Shown: piece after piece, positions 6,234 through 12,126 of the stretch
Position numbering within the stretch: the first letter of the stretch is position 1
How the letters are laid out: each line of letters opens with the position of its first letter
Assembly: GCA_964405075.1 (NCBI GenBank)
Contig: CAYOMP010000080.1
Span: 1-12,126, forward strand
Reading direction: 5' to 3'
DNA length: 12,126 nt
Source: CAYOMP01 sp964405075
GTDB lineage: Bacteria > Bacillota > Clostridia > Lachnospirales > Lachnospiraceae
Notes under the pieces: model-generated
What the model was told of the DNA's origin: nothing
Seen by the model: the letters and a program-made list of their open reading frames with translations, nothing else
Database searches by the model: none
Made by a program: the position numbers and the translations under genes

Positions 6234-6641
6234 ATGGCCGATGAAAAAGAGTTAAAGGCAGAAGAAAAAAAGCCGACAACTAGAAAAACAACAAAGAAAT
6301 CAGCTACAGTGAAGGCTGAAACAGTAACTAAAAAGGAAAGTGTAATTAAGGAGGAAATTAGAATGGATCTTCAGGCATTAGGAATGATTGAAACAAGAGG
6401 TTTAGTAGCAGCTATTGAAGCAGCAGATGCTATGCTTAAAGCAGCAAACGTAGTATTAGTAGGAACAGAAAAAATTGGTTCAGGACTTGTAAGTGTTATG
6501 GTTCGTGGCGATGTAGGTGCAGTTAAAGCAGCTGTAGAAGCTGGTTCTTCAACAGCAGCAAGATTAGGAGAAGTAATTGCTGTACATGTAATTCCAAGAC
6601 CACATACAGACGTAGAAAAAATTCTTCCACAGATTAAATAA
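6234..6641 (+). CDS. BMC-H shell protein with Lys/Thr-rich N-terminal extension; probable second start at 6363
   Basis: The open frame encodes 135 residues. Residues 1-43 are a charged, low-complexity, probably disordered segment (Lys, Glu, Thr and Ala rich, e.g. KKPTTRKTTKKSATVKAETV) with no BMC homology. From Met44 the protein is a standard 92-residue BMC-H with pore loop GTEKIGSG, about 80% identical to the tile at 5631-5909. The outer ATG has a modest site (GAGGT, 6224-6228). Met44 has a full AAGGAGG (6348-6354) exactly eight bases upstream, so both a long and a short form are likely made. This resembles the known PduB/PduB' double start, but in a BMC-H. The extension could reach into the lumen or cytosol and bind cargo, nucleic acid or other shells (inference). 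It is probably the last shell gene before a stem-loop and pduL. Confidence 0.88.
   Translation: MADEKELKAEEKKPTTRKTTKKSATVKAETVTKKESVIKEEIRMDLQALGMIETRGLVAAIEAADAMLKAANVVLVGTEKIGSGLVSVMVRGDVGAVKAAVEAGSSTAARLGEVIAVHVIPRPHTDVEKILPQIK
6348..6354 (+). promoter_or_regulatory. Strong internal ribosome-binding site for the short BMC-H form
   Basis: AAGGAGG lies inside the longer reading frame, eight bases before an in-frame ATG (6363). It is the same site, in nearly the same sequence context, as the one before the duplicate tile gene at 5631. It therefore looks like a retained genuine start signal rather than a chance match, and it predicts an independently translated 92-residue product. Confidence 0.75.
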
Positions 6642-6665
6642 TTAATTTCAGGAGAATGATTAACT

Positions 6666-6688
6666 AGGAAGGGATTTATTCCCTTCCT
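6666..6688 (+). promoter_or_regulatory. Stem-loop between the shell genes and pduL
   Basis: A perfect 9-bp inverted repeat (AGGAAGGGA at 6666-6674, TCCCTTCCT at 6680-6688) has a 5-base loop. It sits 24 bases after the last BMC-H stop and is followed by GTTTAACAAAG, without a real T-run. It is thus more likely an mRNA-stabilising or partial-termination element that lowers expression of downstream genes relative to shell tiles than a full terminator. Confidence 0.6.
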
Positions 6689-6720
6689 GTTTAACAAAGT
6701 ATCGGGGAAGGAAAGGACGT

Positions 6721-7377
6721 GTGAATGTGCAGGAAGAATTAGTTTCAGCAATTGCCGCACAGGTAATTGATGCTTTAAAAAATCAGCAATTTAATGTGGA
6801 AATGACTTCTGATAATGCCATTCCAATTGGAATATCAGCTAGACACGTTCATTTATGTAGGGAACATATTGATATTTTGTTTGGAAAAGGGTATCAGTTA
6901 AATAAGAAAAAGGATTTGATGGGTGGACAGTATGCCGCTCAGGAATGTGTTACATTAGTAGGTACTAAACTTAGAGCAATTGAGAATGTTAGAATTTTGG
7001 GACCAGAAAGAAAATCTTCACAGGTTGAGGTTGCTAAGACTGATGCTATCAGACTTGGAATTAATCCACCAGTAAGAGAGTCTGGAAATACTAAGGGTTC
7101 AGCACCAATTGCATTAGTTGGACCAAAAGGAGCAATATATCTTGAAGAAGGGTGTATTGTTGCAAAAAGACATATACATATGTCACCTGAAGATGCTGCA
7201 AGATTCGGAGTTGAAGATGGTCAGATTGTAAAGGTCAAATTTGACAATGGTCGTGGTGGTATCTTTGAAGGGGTACAGATTAGAGTAGATAAAACATTTA
7301 CATTAGAAATGCATATCGACACAGATGAGGCAAATGGATTAGGTATAGGAAAAGATAAGGGTATTTTAATTAAGTAA
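6721..7377 (+). CDS. pduL: PduL-type phosphotransacylase
   Basis: This 218-residue PduL exchanges CoA for phosphate on acyl-CoA, regenerating CoA inside the shell and giving an acyl-phosphate for ATP formation. Two PTAC-type halves are visible. The first contains ISARHVHLC (His42, His44) and the second KRHIHMSPEDA (His151, His153), followed by EMHIDTDEAN (His198). In characterised PduL enzymes such His residues hold the two metal ions of the active site. Residues 3-20 (VQEELVSAIAAQVIDALK) are an N-terminal encapsulation-type helix, as expected for compartment PduL. The start is GTG at 6721 or, equally possible, GTG at 6727. The AAGG and AAAGGA sequences at 6708-6717 could serve either. The gene follows a stem-loop and precedes the BMC-P gene by 22 bases. 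A partner acyl kinase is not in the window. Confidence 0.93.
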   Translation: MNVQEELVSAIAAQVIDALKNQQFNVEMTSDNAIPIGISARHVHLCREHIDILFGKGYQLNKKKDLMGGQYAAQECVTLVGTKLRAIENVRILGPERKSSQVEVAKTDAIRLGINPPVRESGNTKGSAPIALVGPKGAIYLEEGCIVAKRHIHMSPEDAARFGVEDGQIVKVKFDNGRGGIFEGVQIRVDKTFTLEMHIDTDEANGLGIGKDKGILIK

Positions 7378-7399
7378 TTGACTTTTGGAGGCTTGTTTT

Positions 7400-7681
7400 A
7401 TGATTATAGGTAAAGTAGTAGGTACAGTAATCTGTACAAGAAAAAATAATAATCTGGTTGGAAGTAAGTTTTTAATTGTCGACCCAATTCAAAAGATGGA
7501 AAATTCATCTATAGGTAGCCGAATTGTAGCTGTTGATAATGTGGGGGCTGGTATTAGTGATATAGTACTTGTTTCCACAGGAAGTGCAGCCAGAGTAGGT
7601 TGCGGTAATATGGATTCACCAGTAGATGCCTGTATCGTTGGTATCGTAGATGATCCTCAAAAAATAGTTATTGAAGAATAG
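7400..7681 (+). CDS. BMC-P pentameric vertex protein (EutN/CcmL/PduN family)
   Basis: This 93-residue pentamer-forming protein should cap the vertices of the polyhedral shell. The beginning MIIGKVVGTVICTRKNNNLVGSKFLIVD and the central VDNVGAGISDIVLVSTGSAAR are hallmarks of the EutN/CcmL fold, with VDACIVGIVD near the end. I chose ATG at 7400, which has GGAGG (7387-7391) eight bases upstream and starts exactly at the conserved MIIGKVVG. The longer in-frame TTG start at 7385 would include the ribosome-binding site itself and is rejected. It is the only BMC-P gene in the window, which suffices in principle to close a shell since twelve copies of one pentamer can fill all vertices. Confidence 0.95.
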   Translation: MIIGKVVGTVICTRKNNNLVGSKFLIVDPIQKMENSSIGSRIVAVDNVGAGISDIVLVSTGSAARVGCGNMDSPVDACIVGIVDDPQKIVIEE

Positions 7682-7701
7682 TAAAGGTTGGAGTGAGCTT
7701 A

Positions 7702-9024
7702 ATGGATATTTTAGAGTTGAAGCAGGCTTTATTCGACGGTGGTGTTGTAGGTGCTGGTGGAGCAGGTTTTCCTACTCACGCAAAGCTTTCAGAACAAGCA
7801 GAAACTATTATTTTAAACTGTGCTGAATGCGAACCTTTAATCAAGGTAGACAGACAGTTAATGGTTAACTATGTTAATGAAGTGTTATCAGGTATGCAAA
7901 TGCTTGTTGACGCTATGAAAGCAAAAGAAGGCATCATAGCCATAAAGAAGTCATATACAGCTTCATTAGAAGCAGTTAGAAGTAATATTGGAAATTATAA
8001 AAGTTTGAAATTACATGTGTTACCAGACATTTATCCGGCAGGTGATGAGGTGGTTCTTATTTATGAAACAACTAAAAAGGTTGTTCCTATGGGACAGATT
8101 CCAATTTCTGTTGGTTGTGTTGTAACAAATGTAGAAACTGTTTTAAATGCATATAGAAAAGTAACTAGTGGTGAAAACGTTACAACTAAATTTGTAACTG
8201 TAGCCGGATTGGTAAAAAATCCAGTTACAGTAGAGGTTCCTGTGGGTATCACAGTTAAAGAGTTAGTTGATATGGCAGGTGGTTTCACTACAGATGACAG
8301 TGTTATGATAATGGGTGGACCAATGACAGGACGTATTTGTTCTGTTAATGATATTGTTACTAAAACAACTAAGGCAGTACTTGTTTTACCACCAACAGTA
8401 CCACCTATTACAAAAAGACAAAGAACAACAAAAAATGATATTAGAAATGCAATGTCTGTTTGTTCACAGTGTTCTATGTGTACAAGTCTTTGTCCAAGAA
8501 ATTTACTTGGTGCAGCAATTAAGCCAAATGAATTTATGAGAGCATTAGCAAACGGACTTACATATAATGTTGACCCATTTTTGAATTCATTTTTCTGCGT
8601 TTCTTGCGGACTTTGTGAAATGTATTCGTGTCATCAGGATTTATCGCCTAGAAGATTACTTGACCAGTATAAGGCTGGTTTGAGAGCAAATGGTGTAAAA
8701 CCTCCTGTAAGAGAAAATAAACCTGTAAGCAGTTTAAGAGAAGAACGAAGAGTCCCAGAACATAGATTACTTCATAGATTAGGATTGGCACCATTTGATA
8801 TTCCGGCACCAATGACAGAATGTGGTGATATCAAGGAAGTTAAATTAATGCTTAGACAAAACATCGGTGCACCTTGTGTACCAGAGGTTAAAGTTGGTGA
8901 TAAAGTAACAAAAGGTCAGATGATTGCTCAACCACCAAAAGAAGCATTAGGTGCATGTTTACATGCCAGCTTAACAGGTAAGGTTACAGCTGTAACAGAT
9001 AATTATATTACTATTACAAAGTAA
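7702..9024 (+). CDS. pduS: PduS-like RnfC-type iron-sulfur flavoprotein (cobalamin-reductase-like)
   Basis: This 440-residue protein resembles PduS and the RnfC subunit of ion-translocating oxidoreductases. The N-terminus carries the glycine-rich GVVGAGGAGFPTH loop (about 14-26) used for flavin/NADH binding. A central SLBB-like region follows (around VEVPVGITVKELVDMAGGF). Two 4Fe-4S motifs come next: CSQCSMCTSLCP (Cys254, 257, 260, 264) and CVSCGLCEMYSC (Cys299, 302, 305, 310). ATG at 7702 is preferred because GGAG lies eight bases upstream; the GTG at 7693 overlaps that site. In B12-dependent compartments PduS is associated with cobalamin reduction. Here no B12 enzyme is visible, so a general role in moving electrons between NADH and the Fe-S pore protein encoded next (PduT-like) is more plausible (inference). 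It lacks an obvious encapsulation helix. Confidence 0.92.
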   Translation: MDILELKQALFDGGVVGAGGAGFPTHAKLSEQAETIILNCAECEPLIKVDRQLMVNYVNEVLSGMQMLVDAMKAKEGIIAIKKSYTASLEAVRSNIGNYKSLKLHVLPDIYPAGDEVVLIYETTKKVVPMGQIPISVGCVVTNVETVLNAYRKVTSGENVTTKFVTVAGLVKNPVTVEVPVGITVKELVDMAGGFTTDDSVMIMGGPMTGRICSVNDIVTKTTKAVLVLPPTVPPITKRQRTTKNDIRNAMSVCSQCSMCTSLCPRNLLGAAIKPNEFMRALANGLTYNVDPFLNSFFCVSCGLCEMYSCHQDLSPRRLLDQYKAGLRANGVKPPVRENKPVSSLREERRVPEHRLLHRLGLAPFDIPAPMTECGDIKEVKLMLRQNIGAPCVPEVKVGDKVTKGQMIAQPPKEALGACLHASLTGKVTAVTDNYITITK

Positions 9025-9056
9025 CTTCTATAAAGTCGTAATGGAGATGAGAAAAC

Positions 9057-9605
9057 ATGAATAAGGCAATTGGAATGGTAGAATATAAGACTGTTTCCAC
9101 TGGTATTAAGGCAGCCGATCTTATTGTGAAAACAGCAGAGGTAGAACTTATAATGGCACAAACTGTTTGTCCTGGTAAGTTTATCATATTATTTAGTGGT
9201 GATTTAAGTGCAATCAGAGTATCTGTTGATGCGGCACAAAAAGAATATTCAGAAGGATTAATAGATAGTTTTGTACTTGGCAATCCACACGATACAGTAT
9301 TTAAAGCTCTTACTTGTACAAGTGAGATTGATGATATTCAGGCTTTGGGTGTTATTGAGACATTTACAGGTGCCAGCGCAATTGTAGCAGCTGACCATGC
9401 AGCTAAAACAGCACAGGTTGATATCTTTGAAGTAAGATTATGCCGTGGTATGTGTGGAAAATCATATGTATTGCTTTCAGGAACTGTTGCAGCAGTAACT
9501 GAAGCAGTTGAGTCATCAGTTGAAATGATTAAAGAAGAAGGTTTAATACTGGATTATGCAGTAATTCCAAGTCCTTCAAAGGATTTTGTAAAGACTTTGA
9601 TTTAG
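9057..9605 (+). CDS. pduT: BMC-T trimeric shell protein with Fe-S pore (PduT-like)
   Basis: This 182-residue protein has two tandem BMC domains (about 1-92 starting AIGMVEYKTVSTG, and about 96-182 starting ALGVIETFTGASAIVAADHA), so three copies build a pseudohexameric tile. The first domain's pore loop contains Cys38 in AQTVCPGKF, the same position and setting as the PduT cysteine shown to hold a 4Fe-4S cluster at the trimer centre. The second domain's loop has RLCRGMCGKS with two more Cys. The tile therefore likely serves as an electron conduit through the shell, and the PduS-like gene directly upstream supports pairing. Its size matches PduT (about 184). It is the last gene of the operon, with a strong terminator shortly after the stop. 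The gap to pduS is 32 bases, and the ribosome-binding site (GGAGATGAG) is adequate. Confidence 0.95.
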   Translation: MNKAIGMVEYKTVSTGIKAADLIVKTAEVELIMAQTVCPGKFIILFSGDLSAIRVSVDAAQKEYSEGLIDSFVLGNPHDTVFKALTCTSEIDDIQALGVIETFTGASAIVAADHAAKTAQVDIFEVRLCRGMCGKSYVLLSGTVAAVTEAVESSVEMIKEEGLILDYAVIPSPSKDFVKTLI

Positions 9606-9632
9606 GACTTTCTAAATAGCACAAAGGAATTA

Positions 9633-9668
9633 AAAGTAGGCACTGCCATTTGGTAGTGCTTATTTTTT
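9633..9668 (+). terminator. Intrinsic terminator of the microcompartment operon
   Basis: GCACTGCCA (9640-9648) pairs with TGGTAGTGC (9651-9659) apart from one G-U pair. The stem can extend outward through AAAAGTAG with TTATTTTTT, and it is followed by six T (9663-9668). It begins about 28 bases past the PduT-like stop and should end the operon transcript cleanly. Confidence 0.85.
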
Positions 9669-9942
9669 GCCAAGAATACGACAAAAGGTCTTGTGGAACT
9701 TCAAATAAAAAAGAAAAGTGTAGTATATTCTGTAATGCAAAACAATTTGAGTAGTGTGCTGCGCATACTCTTAAAAAAAGTTGATTAATAGTTGATTTTA
9801 AAATGGTAAAAGATAAAAACAAAATCAGACACAAACTAGAAAATATGGGCATTTGATGGATAAAAAGCATATAAACTGTGTTGTTTTTTTTGGATTCTAA
9901 TAATAAAAATACATAAAAATACTACAAAAAACAAATATAATA
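9669..9942. other. Intergenic stretch without a recognisable gene
   Basis: I see no supported reading frame here. The frame on the minus strand (9529-9870) begins without a ribosome-binding site and runs into the operon terminator. The stretch holds an imperfect hairpin at 9749-9770 (GAGTAGTGTG-CTG-CGCATACTC, one bulge). It also has a GTTGATTTT at 9791-9799 identical to bases over the operon -35 region (1712-1720), and AAAATCA at 9821-9827 in inverse orientation to it. These may be regulatory sites for the downstream regulator gene, but the evidence is thin in such AT-rich DNA. Confidence 0.3.
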
Positions 9943-9951
9943 TGGTATAAT
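9943..9951 (+). promoter_or_regulatory. Extended -10 promoter for the DeoR-family gene
   Basis: TGGTATAAT is a perfect extended -10 element (TGN plus TATAAT) with no good -35 (TACAAA), which is normal for this promoter class. A further TATAAT lies at 9936-9941. The leader to the GTG at 9980 is short. It likely serves the regulator and the rhamnulokinase together. Confidence 0.55.
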
Positions 9952-9979
9952 TAAACAAAAAAGTAACGGAGGTGCCGGA

Positions 9980-10741
9980 GTGCTTGCAATAGAACGTAAA
10001 AATGAAATTTTAGCAACTTTGCAAAAAGAACAAAGAGTATTAGTCTCCGAATTAAGCCAGAAATATGGAGTTACAGAAGAGACAATTAGACGAGATTTAG
10101 AAAAATTAGAAAAAGAAGGATTTGTTAAGAAAACCTATGGTGGTGCAGTTCTTAACAACAATACAAATGTAGATTTGCCATTAAGGATTAGAGAAAAAAC
10201 TAATAAAAAAGAAAAAATAGTAATTGCTAGGGTGGTTTCATCGCTAATAGAAGAAGGAGAAAGCATTATGCTGGATTCATCTTCAACATCATTAATGGTA
10301 GCAAAAGATTTGAAACAGATGAAAAAACTTACAGTAATAACTAATTCGGTTGAGGTATTAGTAGAATTATCCGGAAGTAAAGGTATTACAGTGATTTCTA
10401 CTGGAGGAACATTAAGAGATTCTTCACTTTCTTTAGTAGGAAAAACAGCTGAAAAGACATTGGCGAATTTTAATGTAGATAAAGCAATAATTTCTTGTAA
10501 AGGAATTGATATTGAAAAAGGAATTACAGAATCAAATGAAGCAGAAGCCGAAATAAAAAATGTGATGCGTTCTTGTGCTAAACAGACAATATTAGCTATT
10601 GATAATAGCAAATTTGATAATGTTTCGTTTACTAGAGTAGACGATTTGAAGGCTGGGGATATTGTAGCTACAGATATGCTTGAGGATGAAAAATGGATTA
10701 AATACTTTGAAGACAGGGATATTCAGATTGTAAAAGAATAA
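9980..10741 (+). CDS. DeoR-family sugar-phosphate-responsive regulator
   Basis: This 253-residue protein has the DeoR layout. An N-terminal helix-turn-helix (about 20-48) contains the signature VSELSQKYGVTEETIRRDL, followed by the linker KTYGGAVL and a C-terminal sugar-phosphate-sensing domain (about 75-235). The sensing domain shows MLDSSSTSLMVAK (DSSST at 99-103), ITNSVEV, STGGTLRDSSLSLVG and the late AIDNSKFDNVSFTRV. Such proteins usually repress sugar genes until a phosphorylated intermediate binds, here plausibly rhamnulose or fuculose 1-phosphate (inference from context). The GTG start has GGAGG (9968-9972) seven bases upstream. It is 31 bases before the rhamnulokinase gene and probably cotranscribed with it. 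It may control this kinase unit, the microcompartment operon, or both. Confidence 0.93.
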   Translation: MLAIERKNEILATLQKEQRVLVSELSQKYGVTEETIRRDLEKLEKEGFVKKTYGGAVLNNNTNVDLPLRIREKTNKKEKIVIARVVSSLIEEGESIMLDSSSTSLMVAKDLKQMKKLTVITNSVEVLVELSGSKGITVISTGGTLRDSSLSLVGKTAEKTLANFNVDKAIISCKGIDIEKGITESNEAEAEIKNVMRSCAKQTILAIDNSKFDNVSFTRVDDLKAGDIVATDMLEDEKWIKYFEDRDIQIVKE

Positions 10742-10772
10742 TATAAAAGATAAGAAGAGGAGAAGATGGATA

Positions 10773-12126
10773 ATGAGTGAAGCAGTTTATAATTTAGCAT
10801 TTGACTTTGGAGCATCAAGTGGAAGACTGATTATGAGCAAATATCAGGATGGAAAGATTGAATTAGAAGAAATCCATAGATTTGCTAATGAACCAGTTAG
10901 AGTAGGAAAGAATTTCTATTGGGATACATTTAGATTGTATCATGAACTTAAGATGGGGCTTAAAAAAGCGGCAGCTAAAAAGGTTAAAATAACTAGTATG
11001 GCTATTGATACTTGGGGAGTTGATTATGGCCTTATTGACAAAGATGGTAATTTGATTGGCAATCCAGTGAATTACAGAGATGACAGGACTATAGGAATTA
11101 TTGATAAAGCAGGAAAGATAGTTCCTCTCAAAGAAATATATGGTTCAACAGGAATTCAGTTTATGAATTTTAACACAGTATTCCAGTTTATGGCTGATAA
11201 AGAAATGAGACCAGACATTTATGAAAAGGCAGATAAAATGCTTATGATGCCTGATTTGTTTAACTATTTCTTAACTGGTAAAATGTATAACGAATATACT
11301 AATGCCAGTACAGGACAGATTCTTGATGCTAAGAAGAGAGAGTTTGATTTAGATTTACTTAAAAAATTGGGACTTAGAACAGACCTTTATTGTGAAATGA
11401 TTAAGCCTGGAACAATCGTTGGGGATATGCTTGAAGAAGTAGTTAAGGAAACAGGCTTAGAAGGCGTTAAGGTTATTGCTGTAGGTAGTCACGATACAGC
11501 TTCGGCAGTAGCTGGAACTCCATTTGAAGAAGAAAATGCTGCCTTTTTAAGTTGTGGTACTTGGTCATTATTAGGTATGGAAATTGATGAGCCAGTTATT
11601 ACAGATGAATCATTTGAGTATAATTACACAAATGAAGGTGGAGTGGAAGGAAAAATCAGACTCCTTAAAAATATCAACGGTTTATGGATTATGCAAAATC
11701 TTAGAAGAAACTGGTGTGAATTTGAAAAAGAAGTTTCATTCCCAGATATTATTAAAGCATCCAGAGAAGCTAAGAGAAAGGATTTTATTATTGATCCTAA
11801 TGACCAGAGATTTACAGCTCCATACAATATGATGAAAGAAGTAATCGCATATTGCGAAGAACATGGACAGGGAACACCAGAAGGACTTGGAGAGATAGCA
11901 ATGGCTATTTACAATGGTCTTACTCAAGAATATAAGACAACAATTGAAAATCTTGAGAAGATTACTGGAAAAACAATTCCATGCATTAATATGGTTGGCG
12001 GCGGAATTCAGGATCAGTTGTTGTGTGAACTTACTGCAAAGGCAACTGGTAAGAGAGTAGTAGCCGGACCAATTGAAGGTTCTGTACTTGGAAATATTGT
12101 AATGCAGCTTAAAGCAATTGGTGCTA
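10773..12126 (+). CDS. rhaB: Rhamnulokinase, C-terminus cut by the window edge
   Basis: The frame from ATG 10773 stays open for 451 codons to the window end. Rhamnulokinases are about 470-490 residues, so only the last few dozen are missing. It is a FGGY-family kinase that phosphorylates L-rhamnulose at C1 using ATP. Rhamnulokinase hallmarks separate it from fuculokinase: FDFGASSGR near the start (10-18), DTWGVDYGLID, NYRDDRT, and SCGTWSLLG. The glycine-rich VGGGIQD lies late in the ATPase core, and GSHDTASAV is also typical. AGGAG (10758-10762) lies ten bases before the ATG. An out-of-frame ATG at 10765 is closed at once. Its product feeds the aldolase at the head of the microcompartment operon. 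No isomerase or transporter is visible, so these probably lie beyond the edge or elsewhere. Confidence 0.93.
   Translation, partial: MSEAVYNLAFDFGASSGRLIMSKYQDGKIELEEIHRFANEPVRVGKNFYWDTFRLYHELKMGLKKAAAKKVKITSMAIDTWGVDYGLIDKDGNLIGNPVNYRDDRTIGIIDKAGKIVPLKEIYGSTGIQFMNFNTVFQFMADKEMRPDIYEKADKMLMMPDLFNYFLTGKMYNEYTNASTGQILDAKKREFDLDLLKKLGLRTDLYCEMIKPGTIVGDMLEEVVKETGLEGVKVIAVGSHDTASAVAGTPFEEENAAFLSCGTWSLLGMEIDEPVITDESFEYNYTNEGGVEGKIRLLKNINGLWIMQNLRRNWCEFEKEVSFPDIIKASREAKRKDFIIDPNDQRFTAPYNMMKEVIAYCEEHGQGTPEGLGEIAMAIYNGLTQEYKTTIENLEKITGKTIPCINMVGGGIQDQLLCELTAKATGKRVVAGPIEGSVLGNIVMQLKAIGA

Noticed and set aside
6234..6362. The Lys-rich segment as a separate small gene or the result of a frameshift
   Set aside because: It runs in frame into the BMC-H without a stop and has its own start signal. 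No broken homologue is recognisable, so an N-terminal extension is the simpler reading.
6666..6688. The hairpin as a full transcription terminator
   Set aside because: It lacks a T-run, and pduL and the rest of the operon follow without an obvious new promoter.
7385..7399. Upstream TTG as start of the BMC-P protein
   Set aside because: The extra codons contain the ribosome-binding site itself, and the conserved family N-terminus begins at ATG 7400.
7693..7701. GTG start for the PduS-like protein
   Set aside because: It overlaps the GGAG that serves the ATG at 7702 and lacks a ribosome-binding site of its own.
9529..9870. Minus-strand frame of 113 codons after the operon
   Set aside because: It has no ribosome-binding site, crosses the operon terminator, overlaps the end of the BMC-T gene, and has a composition unlike a real protein.
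1..12126. Mobile elements, CRISPR arrays, tRNA or rRNA genes
   Set aside because: I saw no transposase, no regularly spaced repeats, no terminal inverted repeats with target duplications, and no recognisable tRNA or rRNA sequence.

Overview
The window looks like chromosomal DNA from a low-GC anaerobic Firmicute, most likely a gut-type member of the Clostridia such as a Lachnospiraceae species. This is inferred from the AT-rich composition, the strong AGGAGG ribosome-binding sites and the gene content. The exact taxon cannot be read from the sequence. The core is a bacterial microcompartment (BMC) operon for fermenting a deoxyhexose, L-rhamnose and/or L-fucose. Its gene order strongly recalls the fucose/rhamnose compartments described in Clostridia (e.g. 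the Clostridium phytofermentans type).

Layout. At the left edge, six codons of a leftward gene with its ribosome-binding site are visible (1-18). Next to it is a leftward 120-codon gene of unknown function (151-513), closed by an intrinsic terminator (91-131). A divergent spacer leads to an AraC-type regulator (805-1656). A good sigma-70-like promoter, with a 7-9-7 palindrome over its -35 box, then precedes a compact rightward operon (1798-9605): class II sugar-phosphate aldolase, CoA-acylating aldehyde dehydrogenase, Zn-type alcohol dehydrogenase, four BMC-H shell genes (one with a possible double start), PduL phosphotransacylase, BMC-P vertex protein, PduS-like Fe-S flavoprotein and PduT-like BMC-T with the pore cysteine. 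A strong terminator at 9633-9668 closes the operon. After about 370 bases without a gene come a DeoR-family regulator (9980-10741) and a rhamnulokinase (10773 to the right edge, C-terminus cut off).

How the genes fit together (inference from family knowledge). Rhamnulokinase makes L-rhamnulose 1-phosphate. The aldolase splits it into dihydroxyacetone phosphate and L-lactaldehyde. The alcohol dehydrogenase and the aldehyde dehydrogenase balance NAD(H) on aldehydes inside the shell, and PduL recovers CoA as an acyl-phosphate. PduS and PduT could move electrons across the shell. Four cargo proteins carry short amphipathic helices of the encapsulation-peptide type: the aldolase at its C-terminus, and AldDH, ADH and PduL at their N-termini. 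No sugar isomerase, transporter or propanediol dehydratase is present in the window.

The points most worth a second look are: (i) a BMC-H gene with a 43-residue Lys/Thr-rich N-terminal extension and a strong internal ribosome-binding site, so probably two products; (ii) the lack of a dehydratase in an otherwise complete operon; (iii) a Cys-rich linker before the aldolase's encapsulation helix; (iv) an Asn in place of the usual zinc-site His in the alcohol dehydrogenase; (v) a lengthened pore loop in the first BMC-H; (vi) the operator-like palindrome at the operon promoter.
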